Shown: piece after piece, positions 27,705 to 36,696 of the stretch
Position numbering within the stretch: position 1 is the stretch's first letter
How the letters are laid out: each line of letters starts with the position of its first letter
Notes under the pieces: generated by a model
The model's input: only the letters and a program-made list of their open reading frames with translations
Databases searched by the model: none
Told to the model about the DNA's origin: nothing
Made by a program: the position numbers and the translations under genes
From: Gammaproteobacteria bacterium
Lineage (GTDB): Bacteria; Pseudomonadota; Gammaproteobacteria; Nevskiales; Nevskiaceae
Direction: 5' to 3'
Assembly: GCA_026398815.1 (NCBI GenBank)
Contig: JAPLSA010000032.1
Coordinates: forward strand, 1-64,000
DNA: 64,000 nucleotides

Positions 27705-28838
27705 TCACGAGTGGACTTCGTAGGTGCGGTTTTTCCATTTGGAGCGCACGCCGCGCCAGCTGCGCAGCGCGGAACTCCAGGTCATCGCGAGGTACAGCGC
27801 CCCGATCAGGGGTGAGGCCAGCGCCCAGACTGGCGACAGGCCGTAATAACGCAAGGTCGGCACATAGGCCGCGCACATCGCCAGCAGCGCCGCCGCCGCC
27901 AGCCACGAGCCCTGCGCCAGCGCCACCAACGGCAGCCAGTAGGCCATCGCGAACAGCGCGGTGACGACCAGCAGCAGCAGGTTCGAGTAGCGCAGCTGGG
28001 TAAAGGCCGAGCGGGCGACCATGTCGTGCACGCTCTTCAGGGTGCCGTAGGGGCGCAGGGAAATGACGCCGCGGGACAGGCCGATCCAGGTCTGGTGGCC
28101 GCCATCCTTGATCCGCCGGGCCAAGGTGCAGTCGTCGATCAGCGCGTCCTTCAGACACTCGAAGGCGTTGACCTTGTGCAGGGCGGCAGTATCGACCAGT
28201 ACGCAGCCGCCAGCGGCGGCAGCCACCCACTTCGACGGCGAGTTCGACACCGCGAACGGGTAGATCAGCTTGAAGTAGTAGACGAAGGCGGGCAGCAGCA
28301 GGCGATCCCAGAACGAGGTGCGGCGCAGGTCGGCCATCAGGGACACGAAGTGCGCGCCGGTCGCCCGCTTGTGGGCCAGCAGCGCCGCCAGCATGCCGGG
28401 TTCAAGCGCGATGTCGGCGTCCAGCAGACACGTCATCGCGGTCTGGACCCGGCCCTTGCCCTGCTCCAGCGCCCACAGCTTGCCGGCCCAGCCCTTGGGC
28501 AGCGGCTGACCGGAAATGACCTCGACATTCGGATAGCGGCGGGCGATGTCGCCGGTGCCGTCATCGGACTGGTCGTCGATGACGACGATCCTCAGGTCGT
28601 GTGCCGAGCCCTCGCGCTGGGCCTGCAGGCTGTCGAGCGTGCGCTGGATGACCTCGGCCTCGTTGCGTGCCGGAATCAGCACGGTGACCTGGTCCAGATC
28701 AGCCAGGCCCAGCCGCGAAGCCGGCCCGGGAGCGGCCGGCTCGAGCTGCTCGCGGACGCTCCACGGCCGCCACGGCGTCAGCCACAGGCCGAACCACATG
28801 ACAGCCGCAGGAACGGCCAACCAGAACGCGAAATCCAT
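27705..28838 (-). CDS. hpnB: Hopanoid-associated glycosyltransferase HpnB
   Basis: This 377-residue family 2 glycosyltransferase has an N-terminal membrane helix and a GT-A domain with VTVLIPARNEAEVIQRTLDSL. It also has the first acidic motif VIDDQSDDGT, the acceptor-region LLDADIAL, and LIDDCTLARRIKDGG. Three C-terminal hydrophobic segments end the protein. HpnB occurs in hopanoid clusters, but its acceptor has not been established. It lies between hpnH and mvaS on the same strand. Confidence 0.88.
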   Translation of the reverse strand: MDFAFWLAVPAAVMWFGLWLTPWRPWSVREQLEPAAPGPASRLGLADLDQVTVLIPARNEAEVIQRTLDSLQAQREGSAHDLRIVVIDDQSDDGTGDIARRYPNVEVISGQPLPKGWAGKLWALEQGKGRVQTAMTCLLDADIALEPGMLAALLAHKRATGAHFVSLMADLRRTSFWDRLLLPAFVYYFKLIYPFAVSNSPSKWVAAAAGGCVLVDTAALHKVNAFECLKDALIDDCTLARRIKDGGHQTWIGLSRGVISLRPYGTLKSVHDMVARSAFTQLRYSNLLLLVVTALFAMAYWLPLVALAQGSWLAAAALLAMCAAYVPTLRYYGLSPVWALASPLIGALYLAMTWSSALRSWRGVRSKWKNRTYEVHS

Positions 28839-28890
28839 GGCGATTGCTAGCGAGCATCGGCCGCCGCGCAGCGCGCGACGGCCGTCGTGC

Positions 28891-30039
28891 TCAGTGGCCG
28901 GCCTTTTCGGTTGCCGGCTTGGCCTTCTTCTTCACGGTGATCGCGCTGACCGGCACCTTGACGGCCGAGGCATCGGCGCGGTTGCCGTACAGCACCGGCA
29001 GGTCGGGGGCCATCGGGCCATCGATGTCCGGGCCGAGCAGTGCCACCTTGGCCGCCTTCAGCGGGTTGGCGAAGGTGTCGTTGACCGCCGTGCCCTCGAA
29101 GCCGCAGTGCGCCATGCAGTTATCGCACTTCGGGTTGCGGCCGACGCCGTAGGCTTCCCAGTTGGTGGTTTCCATCAGCTCCTTGTAGGAGCTGCAATGG
29201 CCTTCATCAACCAGCAGGTAGCAGGGCTTCTGCCAGCCGAACACGTTGTAGGTCACCGTGCCCCAGGGCTCGCACTGGTAGGCCTGGTTGCCGGCGATGA
29301 AGTCCAGGAACATCGGCGACTGGTTGAACTTCCACTGGCTCTTGCGCTCGCGGCCGATCTTGAACACGTCACGGAACAGCTGCTTCGACGCGGTGCGGCC
29401 CAGGAACACGTCCTGGCGCGGCGCGTGCTGGTAGCTGTAGCCCGGCGACACGGTGATGCCCTCGATACCGAGGCTCATCGCGTAGTCGAAGAAATCGGCG
29501 ATTTCCTGCGGCGGTTCGCCGGAGAACAGCGTGCAGTTGATGGTCACGCGGAAGCCGCGCTCGACGCACATCTTGATCGCCTCGACCGCCTTGACGAACA
29601 CGCCTTCCATGCACACCGACTCGTCATGGCGCTTTTCCATGCCGTCGAGATGGATCGACATGGTCAGGTACGGGCTCGGGGTGTACTCGTCGATGTGCTT
29701 CTTCAGCAGGATCGCGTTGGTGCACAGGTAGACGAATTTCTTCATCTTCACCAGGCCGGCCACGATCTGCGGCATTTCCTTGTGAATCAGCGGTTCGCCG
29801 CCCGGGATCGAGACCATCGGCGCGCCGCATTCCTCGGCAGCGCGCAGCGCCTGCTCGACGCTGACGCGCTGCTGCAGGATGTCCTTCTCGTAATCGATCT
29901 TGCCGCAGCCGGCACAGGCCAGATTGCACTGGAACAGAGGCTCCAGCATCAGCACCAGCGGGTAGCGTTTCTCGCCTTTCAGCTTCTTGCCGAGAAGGTA
30001 GCGCGCGACGGTGACCTGCTGGATAAGCGGAACGCCCAT
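28891..30039 (-). CDS. hpnH: Adenosyl-hopene transferase HpnH (radical SAM)
   Basis: HpnH joins 5'-deoxyadenosine to diploptene to give adenosylhopane, the first step of C35 side-chain synthesis. The 382-residue protein has the 4Fe-4S motif CNLACAGC (Cys38, 42, 45), SIPGGEPL and the HpnH-typical CGKIDYEKDIL. A Cys-rich C-terminal stretch contains CEPWG and PKCDNCMAHCGFEG. GGAG precedes the ATG at 30039. It lies 129 bp after idi on the same strand. Confidence 0.95.
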   Translation of the reverse strand: MGVPLIQQVTVARYLLGKKLKGEKRYPLVLMLEPLFQCNLACAGCGKIDYEKDILQQRVSVEQALRAAEECGAPMVSIPGGEPLIHKEMPQIVAGLVKMKKFVYLCTNAILLKKHIDEYTPSPYLTMSIHLDGMEKRHDESVCMEGVFVKAVEAIKMCVERGFRVTINCTLFSGEPPQEIADFFDYAMSLGIEGITVSPGYSYQHAPRQDVFLGRTASKQLFRDVFKIGRERKSQWKFNQSPMFLDFIAGNQAYQCEPWGTVTYNVFGWQKPCYLLVDEGHCSSYKELMETTNWEAYGVGRNPKCDNCMAHCGFEGTAVNDTFANPLKAAKVALLGPDIDGPMAPDLPVLYGNRADASAVKVPVSAITVKKKAKPATEKAGH

Positions 30040-30168
30040 GTGTTCTCCGAATTGCGGTAGCGCACTCGCGTGGCTGCGAGGCTTCAGGTGAAGGCCGGCG
30101 AGCCAAGGCTCACCGGCGCCAATGTTGCGGCTCAGGTGCGACTCGAAACAGCCCGCGAATCGCGCATT

Positions 30169-30765
30169 TTATGCCAAAGACGCCGCCGGCTGCCGCGCAT
30201 ACACGCCGGCATGCTGCGCCCGGATGCGCGCCCATTCGATCTTGAACCACGGCGTGAACTGCTCCGGCCGGGTTTCGATCTCGGCATCGAGCGCGTCTGG
30301 CGCGATATAGCGCACCGCCGAGATCTCGTTGGCGTTGACCACCGGCTGCACGTCGCTGCGCCCGGCGTAGACCCAGCACAGTTCGTGCTCGGCGCCGGTT
30401 TCGTCGAACTGCGCCTGGTACTGGAACTTGAACAGGTAGTCGAAGCGGCACTCGAAGCCGAGTTCTTCCTTCAACCGCCGGTGGATCGCGATGTCCATGG
30501 TCTCGCCGCGACGCGGATGCGAGCAGCAGGTGTTCGACCAGAACTGGCCCCACAGCCGCTTGCCAGCCGCGCGCCGCTGCAGCAGCAGTTCGCCGTCGCT
30601 GTTGAACACGAACAGCGAGAACGCCCGGTGCAGCGTGCCGTGGCCGACATGAGCCTCGGCCTTCGGCAGGAAGCCGACCTCGTTGTCCTGCTCGTCGACC
30701 AGGATCAGCGGCTCGTCGTCGAACGAGACGATCTGGTGTCCGGTATTCAGCGTCGTGTTGTTCAT
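30169..30765 (-). CDS. idi: Isopentenyl-diphosphate delta-isomerase, type I
   Basis: Idi interconverts IPP and DMAPP, which is essential when isoprenoids come from mevalonate. The 198-residue Nudix-fold protein has TLHRAFSLFVF, the catalytic cysteine in NTCCSHPRRGE, RRLKEELG (the Nudix-like glutamates) and a late AVRYI... EFTPWFKIEW-type ending. ATG at 30765 lies 13 bp after the reductase-kinase fusion gene. No flavin-type (type II) isomerase is present. Confidence 0.95.
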   Translation of the reverse strand: MNNTTLNTGHQIVSFDDEPLILVDEQDNEVGFLPKAEAHVGHGTLHRAFSLFVFNSDGELLLQRRAAGKRLWGQFWSNTCCSHPRRGETMDIAIHRRLKEELGFECRFDYLFKFQYQAQFDETGAEHELCWVYAGRSDVQPVVNANEISAVRYIAPDALDAEIETRPEQFTPWFKIEWARIRAQHAGVYARQPAASLA

Positions 30766-30778
30766 GCCTGCCGTGTTG

Positions 30779-33106
30779 TCAGCCAATGCGCACCTCCATG
30801 CCCGAATAGCCGGCGTCGCGCAGCGCGCCGATGACTCTTTCGGGGTGTTCCGGGGCCAGCGCGATGATCGAACCGCCACCACCGCCGCCGGTCAGCTTGG
30901 CACCGATCGCGCCCTGCTCGCGGCAGATCTGCACCATTTCCTCGATTTCCCAGCTCGACACGCGCAGCGCGTTGAGCAGGCCGTGACAGACATTCATCAG
31001 ATCGCCGAGCCGCTCAAGCTGGTAGTTCTGGATCGCCTCGACGCCCTGGAGCGTCAGCGCGTCGATCTGCCGGAAGATGTTCTCGTACAGCTCCGGGTTC
31101 TTCTGCCAGGCCGTGCGCACGCCGCCGACGGTCTTGGCGGTCAGGCTTTCCTTGCCGGAAATGCCGACCACCAGCGGAATCGGCCGGGCCAGCGACAGGG
31201 TCTGCATCAGCAGCGGCTTGCCTTCGTGGGCACGCCGGTACAGCAGCGGCTTGCCGTAGGTGGCCACCGTGTTGTCGATGCCGCTCGGCGTGCCGTGGGC
31301 CACCTTCTCGCACTCGAAGGCGAGCTGGTTGATCTCCTCGTCGGTGTGGCCGAGCTTGAAATGGGTGTCGATGGCGCGGATCACCGCCACCGCCATCGCC
31401 GCCGAGCCGCCCAGGCCCATGCCGCGCGGCACGTTCGGGAACACCTCGATGCGCAGGCTCTTCTCGGTCAGGCCGAGCTTGTCGAAGACGATGCCGAGGC
31501 TGCGCTGGAAAGAATCGCGGTGCGCCGGGTCCTTGTGCAGGCGCGACTCGACGCCCCAGCGCGGAATGATCAGATCGACGCCCGGATTGGCGCTGTTGCG
31601 GTCGCCGTCCTGCACCGAGGCTTCGATCGCCAGCGGCACCGGCGCGGCGATGGCATGGCTGCCGTAGACCACCGCGTGCTCGCCGAGCAGGATGATCTTG
31701 CCGTGGCCCTGCGAACGCGGCGCGTTCGATATCGTTTCCGGCTCGCCGGCTTCCTGGCGCGCGGCCTTGCGCACCTGCACGACGATTTCCTGCGCTTTCC
31801 AGATCTTGATGTCGCCGCCTTCGATCAGCCGCTCGACCACGGTCTCGAAGATTTCCGGCGACGCGCCGGCAGCCAGCGCCACCGAGCGCGCGTGCAGGGT
31901 CATGTGGCCCTGCTGGATGCCTTCGGTGGCCAGCGCGCGGATCGCCGAGAAGTTCTGCGCCAGGCCGACCGTGCCCATCACCATCGCCAGTTCGCGCGCC
32001 GAACGGGCGCCGAGCAGGCGGTGGTTGAGCGCCACCGTCGGGTTCGACTGCAGCGGCCCGCCAACGGTGCCGACCTTCATCGGGATCTCGATCTCGCCGA
32101 CCAGCGCGCCATCGTCGCCCTTGTACCAGCGGGTCAGCGAGGTGTAGCGGCCGCTGCGCGCGGCATAGGCGTGGGCGCCGGCCTCGATCGCCCGCCAGTC
32201 GTTGCCGGTGGCCAGCGCGACGGCATCGATGCCGTTCATCACGCCCTTGTTGTGGGTCGCGGCGCGATACGGATCGACACTCGCGAAGTCGGTGGCCAGC
32301 ACGATGCCGTCGCGCACTTCCTCGCCGGAAAAGCCCTTGCCGGCCAGCTTGTCGACCGGGATCACGCACTTGGCGCGGACCAGCGAGCGATCGGTCAGGT
32401 TCGACAGGATGCGCAGGAACACCTTGCCGCCGGTGACCTGCTCGACCAGCGAGGCCAGGCCCTCGCACATGGTGTTGACCAGGTTCGCGCCCATCGCGTC
32501 GCAGGTGTCGACGACCAGATGGACGATCAGCATGTCGCCGTGGCCGTCCGGTCGCGGGTAGACGTGCAGTTCGACGTCGCGAGCGCCGCCACCGCGCGCC
32601 ACCATCTGCGGGTGCAGCGAGTTGGCAAGGTTCAGCAGCTCCGCCTTGCGCGCCAGCAGCGCTGACTGCGCGCGCGGCACGTTGGGGATGTCGACCACCT
32701 GGATCTGGCCGATCAGCAGCGACTCGTCCATCTCGGCAGTGAAGCCGCCGGAGGCGCGGACCAGCTTGGCGCAGGACGAGAGTGCTGCGACGATCGACGG
32801 CTCCTCGACCACCAGCGGCACCACGTAGTCGCGGCCATTGATCAGGAAGTTCAGGCCGAGGCCTACGGGCAAGCCCATCACGCCGACGACGTTCTCGATC
32901 ATCTTGTCGGCGCGGTGCAGCGACAAGGTGTGATCGCCGGAGATCATCTGCTGGTAGTCGGCTTCCGACACCCAGCCGCGCTCGCGCATCAGCCGCACGC
33001 GATCGCTGACCGACAGCTTGTAGAACTCCGGGATTCGCGACTTGTCGGGCGATGGGTTCGACGCCGGCACCGCGCCGGGCGCGGCAGGCTGGGCTTCTGC
33101 AGTCAT
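30779..33106 (-). CDS. Bifunctional HMG-CoA reductase (class II) / mevalonate kinase fusion
   Basis: The single 775-residue frame has two complete enzymes. Residues about 20-445 form a class II HMG-CoA reductase with the glutamate in VEEPSIVA (about 102), Lys287 in THNKGVM, Asp303 in TGNDWR and the histidine His401 in QQGHMTL. This half reduces HMG-CoA to mevalonate. After a linker (about 448-466), residues 467-775 form a GHMP mevalonate kinase with GKIILLGEHAVVYG, PRGMGLGGSAAM and TGGGGGGS. There is no stop or frame change between them. The gene overlaps the phosphomevalonate kinase stop by 4 bp (ATGA). Confidence 0.94.
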   Translation of the reverse strand: MTAEAQPAAPGAVPASNPSPDKSRIPEFYKLSVSDRVRLMRERGWVSEADYQQMISGDHTLSLHRADKMIENVVGVMGLPVGLGLNFLINGRDYVVPLVVEEPSIVAALSSCAKLVRASGGFTAEMDESLLIGQIQVVDIPNVPRAQSALLARKAELLNLANSLHPQMVARGGGARDVELHVYPRPDGHGDMLIVHLVVDTCDAMGANLVNTMCEGLASLVEQVTGGKVFLRILSNLTDRSLVRAKCVIPVDKLAGKGFSGEEVRDGIVLATDFASVDPYRAATHNKGVMNGIDAVALATGNDWRAIEAGAHAYAARSGRYTSLTRWYKGDDGALVGEIEIPMKVGTVGGPLQSNPTVALNHRLLGARSARELAMVMGTVGLAQNFSAIRALATEGIQQGHMTLHARSVALAAGASPEIFETVVERLIEGGDIKIWKAQEIVVQVRKAARQEAGEPETISNAPRSQGHGKIILLGEHAVVYGSHAIAAPVPLAIEASVQDGDRNSANPGVDLIIPRWGVESRLHKDPAHRDSFQRSLGIVFDKLGLTEKSLRIEVFPNVPRGMGLGGSAAMAVAVIRAIDTHFKLGHTDEEINQLAFECEKVAHGTPSGIDNTVATYGKPLLYRRAHEGKPLLMQTLSLARPIPLVVGISGKESLTAKTVGGVRTAWQKNPELYENIFRQIDALTLQGVEAIQNYQLERLGDLMNVCHGLLNALRVSSWEIEEMVQICREQGAIGAKLTGGGGGGSIIALAPEHPERVIGALRDAGYSGMEVRIG

Positions 33107-34197
33107 GCTTCTTCACTCTCCGTGGACGTCACCCGCAGACCGGTCGGATCGACGGTCAGCGGCACATGGGCGAATCCGGCGGCCGCCAGCCGGGAGACGG
33201 CGGCCGCGAGATCGTCCGGGTTCATTGCAAACACCACGCCGACGTCGCCGCCGCCGGCCCCGCAAGGCTTGTAGACGACGCCGTCATGGGCGTGGGCGAT
33301 GGCGCCGATCGCCTCGTGTTCGGTCGACCAGATGCTGACGCCGCTGGCCGCGCCGAGCGCACGCAGCTCTCGGGCATAGCCGCCGGCATGGTCGATGAAG
33401 GCGGCCGCGTCGCCGTGCTCGATCGCCGTGACGGCGGCTTCGGCGGTCGCGGTCAGCGTGTCCATGCGGGCGCGGTACTCGGCCTCATGGCTGGCGCTCT
33501 GGTGCCGCCAGTCGCGCAGGATCGACAGGAACTTCGGCGTCGAAGCCGAGCGGCCGGACCAGATGAAGGCGCTGTGCACGGCCGCCGGCCAGGCCAGCGG
33601 CCGGGCCACCGGCGCGGCATCTCCGCCCGGCAGCCGGTAGGCCAGCACGCCGCCGTAGAGACTGGTCGCCACGTCCACGCCGCTGCCCTGCCCGCCCTGG
33701 AACTGGCGGTGCAGGCCGAGCAGCCGGTGCAGCCAGACGGCGCGATCGCGCGCCGCCTGATGATGCCCCGCCTGCGTGACCAGCGCCGAGGCCAGCGCCA
33801 CGGTCAATGCGGCACTCGACCCGAGCCCGAGCTTGGCGCGGCCGGCGCCGCTGCCATCGAAGAACGCCGAGGTGTCGAGCGCCAGGTCGAAGCCGCTGCC
33901 GGCGGCCACGCCGAGCTGCTCGGCAGCCAGCCCGCGCAGCACCTCGTCGACCAGGTTCAGCCGCGCCGCCGCGTCGCCGGCTGCGGACCAGTCCGGCAGT
34001 CCGTCGGCGCCGATGGCAAAGCGCAGCGGCGCCTCGAGCACGTCCGGCGCCCGCGCCTCGCAGCGGGCGTCCGTGCGCGGCTTGACCTGCACCGTGGCCC
34101 GGCGGTCGACGGCCATGGTGATGGCCGGCGCGCCTTCCAGCACCGCGTATTCGCCGAGCAGCACCAGCTTGCCGGGCGCGCTGGCGACGAGCGTCAT
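33103..34197 (-). CDS. Phosphomevalonate kinase (GHMP family)
   Basis: The enzyme phosphorylates 5-phosphomevalonate to the diphosphate. The 364-residue GHMP kinase opens ASAPGKLVLLGEYAVLEGAPAITMAVDRRA. It has the ATP loop KLGLGSSAALTVAL, a GQGSGVDVATSLYGG motif specific to phosphomevalonate kinases, and C-terminal KPCGAGGGDVGVVF. It is coupled by ATGA overlaps to mvaD upstream (34194-34197) and the fusion gene downstream. Its position between those two enzymes supports the assignment over mevalonate kinase. Confidence 0.92.
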   Translation of the reverse strand: MTLVASAPGKLVLLGEYAVLEGAPAITMAVDRRATVQVKPRTDARCEARAPDVLEAPLRFAIGADGLPDWSAAGDAAARLNLVDEVLRGLAAEQLGVAAGSGFDLALDTSAFFDGSGAGRAKLGLGSSAALTVALASALVTQAGHHQAARDRAVWLHRLLGLHRQFQGGQGSGVDVATSLYGGVLAYRLPGGDAAPVARPLAWPAAVHSAFIWSGRSASTPKFLSILRDWRHQSASHEAEYRARMDTLTATAEAAVTAIEHGDAAAFIDHAGGYARELRALGAASGVSIWSTEHEAIGAIAHAHDGVVYKPCGAGGGDVGVVFAMNPDDLAAAVSRLAAAGFAHVPLTVDPTGLRVTSTESEEA

Positions 34198-35222
34198 GCC
34201 GCGACCGCGTCGGCGACCGCGATCCGCGTCGCCGGGCCGCCGAGTCCGGTTTCGAGCACGTTCAGCACGCCGGGAATCTCGCGCAGCGCAGCAGCCACCT
34301 GGGTCGCCGCCGACGGCAGGCAGATCGCCTTGACCTGCGGGCCAGCATCGACGGTGAAGAACACCGGCACGCCCGCCGCCCGCAGCCGCCGCACTTCGTG
34401 CATCGCCGCCATGGTCGCCGCGTTCCAGTACAGCAGGCCCGGCCGGGCCGCCATCGCCAGCGCGTGCATCTTCAGGCAGCTGAATTCGGAGATGTCGGCT
34501 AGTCGTTCGAAATCGCGAGCGACGATCGCCGCGCGGGCTTCGGCCAGATCGGCTTCCTGGGTGTCGATCCAGGCCCGCTGGTACGGACTGGTGTCGGCCG
34601 TGCGGTTCATGCCCTCGGTCGAGCCGATGGCCTTTTCGGCCGTCGAGGTGATCGCCACCGCGACCCGCAGCGGCCAGGCCGCCGCCTCGAGAATCGGCCG
34701 GGCGACCGAATCCTCGCCATCGGCGCGGTCACCGAGCGCCCATTCGACATAGCCGCCGAAGATCGAGCGCGACGCCGAACCGGAGCCGCGTCTGGCGAAT
34801 TCCGACAGCGTCGCCGGCGGCAAGCCCAGCCCCAGTGCGGCATCGGCGGCCAGCACCAGCGCAGCGAAACCGGATGCCGACGACGCCAGCCCGGCGCCGG
34901 TCGGGAAGTTGTTGTAGCTGGTCACCTCGGCGCGCAGGCCGGTGCTGGCGCGGGCGCGCAGCAGGTCGAGACAGGCGCTGACCTTGCGCAGCTGCTTGGC
35001 GTCCTCGCGGCCGTTCAGGCGCAGGCGGTCGGCCGGCAGCTCGGCCGCGAAGCGGACCGTCGTGCGCGTCCACAGCGTGTCGAGCGTGATCGACAGCGAG
35101 CCGACGACCGGCAGGTTCAGCGGCACGTCGCGCTTGCCCCAGTACTTGATCAGCGCGATGTTGGGATGTGCCTGGGCGGCAGCACAAAGGTCGGCGTCAA
35201 GCGTCGTGGACATGACGCTCAT
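34194..35222 (-). CDS. mvaD: Diphosphomevalonate decarboxylase
   Basis: MvaD converts 5-diphosphomevalonate to isopentenyl diphosphate with ATP. The 342-residue product has AHPNIALIKYWGKRD near the N-terminus and SLSITLDTLWT. The phosphate loop and catalytic region reads YNNFPTGAGLASSASGFAALVLA, followed by ARRGSGSASRSIFGGYVEW. It is the first gene of the minus-strand mevalonate operon. Starts at 35222 or 35213 (second ATG) are both possible; neither has a strong ribosome-binding site. Confidence 0.94.
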   Translation of the reverse strand: MSVMSTTLDADLCAAAQAHPNIALIKYWGKRDVPLNLPVVGSLSITLDTLWTRTTVRFAAELPADRLRLNGREDAKQLRKVSACLDLLRARASTGLRAEVTSYNNFPTGAGLASSASGFAALVLAADAALGLGLPPATLSEFARRGSGSASRSIFGGYVEWALGDRADGEDSVARPILEAAAWPLRVAVAITSTAEKAIGSTEGMNRTADTSPYQRAWIDTQEADLAEARAAIVARDFERLADISEFSCLKMHALAMAARPGLLYWNAATMAAMHEVRRLRAAGVPVFFTVDAGPQVKAICLPSAATQVAAALREIPGVLNVLETGLGGPATRIAVADAVAA

Positions 35223-35530
35223 GAGTGGTGCATGGGGCGGGAAACCGGCGGAGGTGCGACGTCATCCGGAACGGAGCGACGCGCGGAGGGCAATCGGGGC
35301 AGTCGTGAACAGGACGAAAGTTTACAGGACGGTGGCAACAAGAACGAATATGGGACCCCCATGAAGCGCTGCTTACATTCCTGGAATCAGCAACTTGGGG
35401 GCCAGATCAGCAGCCACGCGGTCGTGCACCGGTTCGGGGCATGAACCCCTCGCAGCAGCCAATGTGATCCTGATCACGGCCCGTCACGGTCGGCGACCGA
35501 GGCCTTCGGTACGATGGTGTCTTCCTCGAA
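35223..35530. other. Divergent intergenic region between mevalonate and hpnI operons
   Basis: These 308 bases between divergently transcribed mvaD and hpnI contain no convincing coding frame. They should hold both promoters, although I found no clear -35/-10 pair for either. A CRP-like dyad sits at 35463-35478. Confidence 0.6.
35463..35478 (+). promoter_or_regulatory. CRP/Vfr-like dyad upstream of hpnI
   Basis: TGTGA-TCCTGA-TCACG matches the TGTGA-N6-TCACA binding pattern of CRP-family regulators at nine of ten half-site bases. It lies 53 bp upstream of the hpnI TTG. Confidence 0.4.
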
Positions 35531-36685
35531 TTGCTCTGGCCCTTGTCCGTTTTGCCGATCCTTCCGACGCTGGGCCACGCATTGCTGCTAGCGACCGCTG
35601 CCTACGCGGTACTGGCGCTGGCCACCCGCCAGCAGTGGCGCCGCCGCGCCACCACCATTCCGCAGCCGCCGGCCGGGGCCCCGGTCAGCGTGCTGAAGCC
35701 GCTGGCCGGCAGCGAGCCCCGCCTGTACGAAAACCTGCGCAGCTTCTGCCTGCAGGACCACCCGCAATTCCAGGTGCTGTTCGGGCTGCACGCGGCCAGC
35801 GACGCCGCGCTGGCCGTGGTCACCCGGCTGGCGCGGGAATTCCCGGCGCTGGATATCGGCATCGTCATCGACGAGCGCAGCCACGGCATCAATCTGAAGG
35901 TCGCCAACCTGATCAATCTGCTGCCGCATGCCCGCCATGACTGGCTGCTGCTGGCCGACAGCGACATCGATGCCCCGCCGGACCTGCTGCGCCGGGCCAC
36001 GGCGCCGCTCGCCGACCCCGGCGTCGGCGTGGTCACCTGCCTGTACGGCGGCCATCCGGTCGGCGGCCTGTGGTCGCGGCTGGGCAGCCAGTTCATCGAC
36101 GACTGGTTCGCCGCCGCCGTCTGTGTCGGCCGCGCCTTCGGCGCTCACCGGCATTCGTTCGGCGCCACGCTGGCGCTGCGCCGCGAAGTACTGGTCGCCA
36201 GCGGCGGCTTCGAGGCGCTGTCCCGCCATGTGGCCGACGACTGGTGGCTGGGCGAACTGAGCCGGCGCGCCGGCTTTCGCACGGTGCTGTCGGAATGCGA
36301 AGTCACCACCGACGTGATCGAAGTGCGGTTCGCCGATCTCGCCGCCCGCGAACTGCGCTGGCTGCGCTCGATCCGGCGCATCGAACCGCTCGGCTACGCC
36401 TTCACCTTCATCTGCTTCACGACGCCGGTGGCCGCCGCCGGCTGGCTGCTGGCCGGCGGTGGCGCGGCCGCCACGGCGCTGGCGCTGACCGCGCTCGCGG
36501 CACGCCTCATGCTACGGTTTGATGGCCGACGCCCGCCGGCTACACGGCTGGTCGGGGCGCTGCTGGTGCCGCTGCGCGACAGCCTGTCGCTGCTGCTCTG
36601 GGCGCTGGCCCTGGCCGGCAACGGCGTGCACTGGCGAGGCCGTCCGATGAAGATCGCGCCCACCGCTCCCCGCCTCCGCAGTTGA
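35531..36685 (+). CDS. hpnI: Hopanoid N-acetylglucosaminyltransferase HpnI
   Basis: HpnI adds N-acetylglucosamine to bacteriohopanetetrol. The 384-residue family 2 glycosyltransferase resembles ceramide glucosyltransferase. It has an N-terminal membrane helix, VSVLKPLAGSEPRLYENLRSF, LLADSDIDAPPDLL, HSFGATLALRREVL, the ADDWWLG motif and a QxxRW-like LRWLRSIRR. C-terminal membrane segments follow. The start is a TTG at 35531 because no in-frame ATG is available nearby; a few residues either way are possible. It leads a plus-strand hpnIJKL operon. Confidence 0.9.
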   Translation: MLWPLSVLPILPTLGHALLLATAAYAVLALATRQQWRRRATTIPQPPAGAPVSVLKPLAGSEPRLYENLRSFCLQDHPQFQVLFGLHAASDAALAVVTRLAREFPALDIGIVIDERSHGINLKVANLINLLPHARHDWLLLADSDIDAPPDLLRRATAPLADPGVGVVTCLYGGHPVGGLWSRLGSQFIDDWFAAAVCVGRAFGAHRHSFGATLALRREVLVASGGFEALSRHVADDWWLGELSRRAGFRTVLSECEVTTDVIEVRFADLAARELRWLRSIRRIEPLGYAFTFICFTTPVAAAGWLLAGGGAAATALALTALAARLMLRFDGRRPPATRLVGALLVPLRDSLSLLLWALALAGNGVHWRGRPMKIAPTAPRLRS

Positions 36686-36696
36686 AGGACCGCCGC

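Noticed and set aside
30779-33106. Fusion as an assembly or frameshift artefact
   Set aside because: The linker codons show the same codon bias as both halves, and the catalytic motifs are intact on both sides. The usual overlap with the upstream gene is also present, so no frame correction is needed.
31014-33116. 700-codon minus-strand frame overlapping the reductase-kinase fusion
   Set aside because: It is an alternate frame with Arg/Gly-rich sequence and no motifs, lying inside a recognised two-domain enzyme.
35166-35444. Small frame in the mvaD-hpnI divergent gap
   Set aside because: It overlaps the mvaD start and has random-looking composition with no family features.
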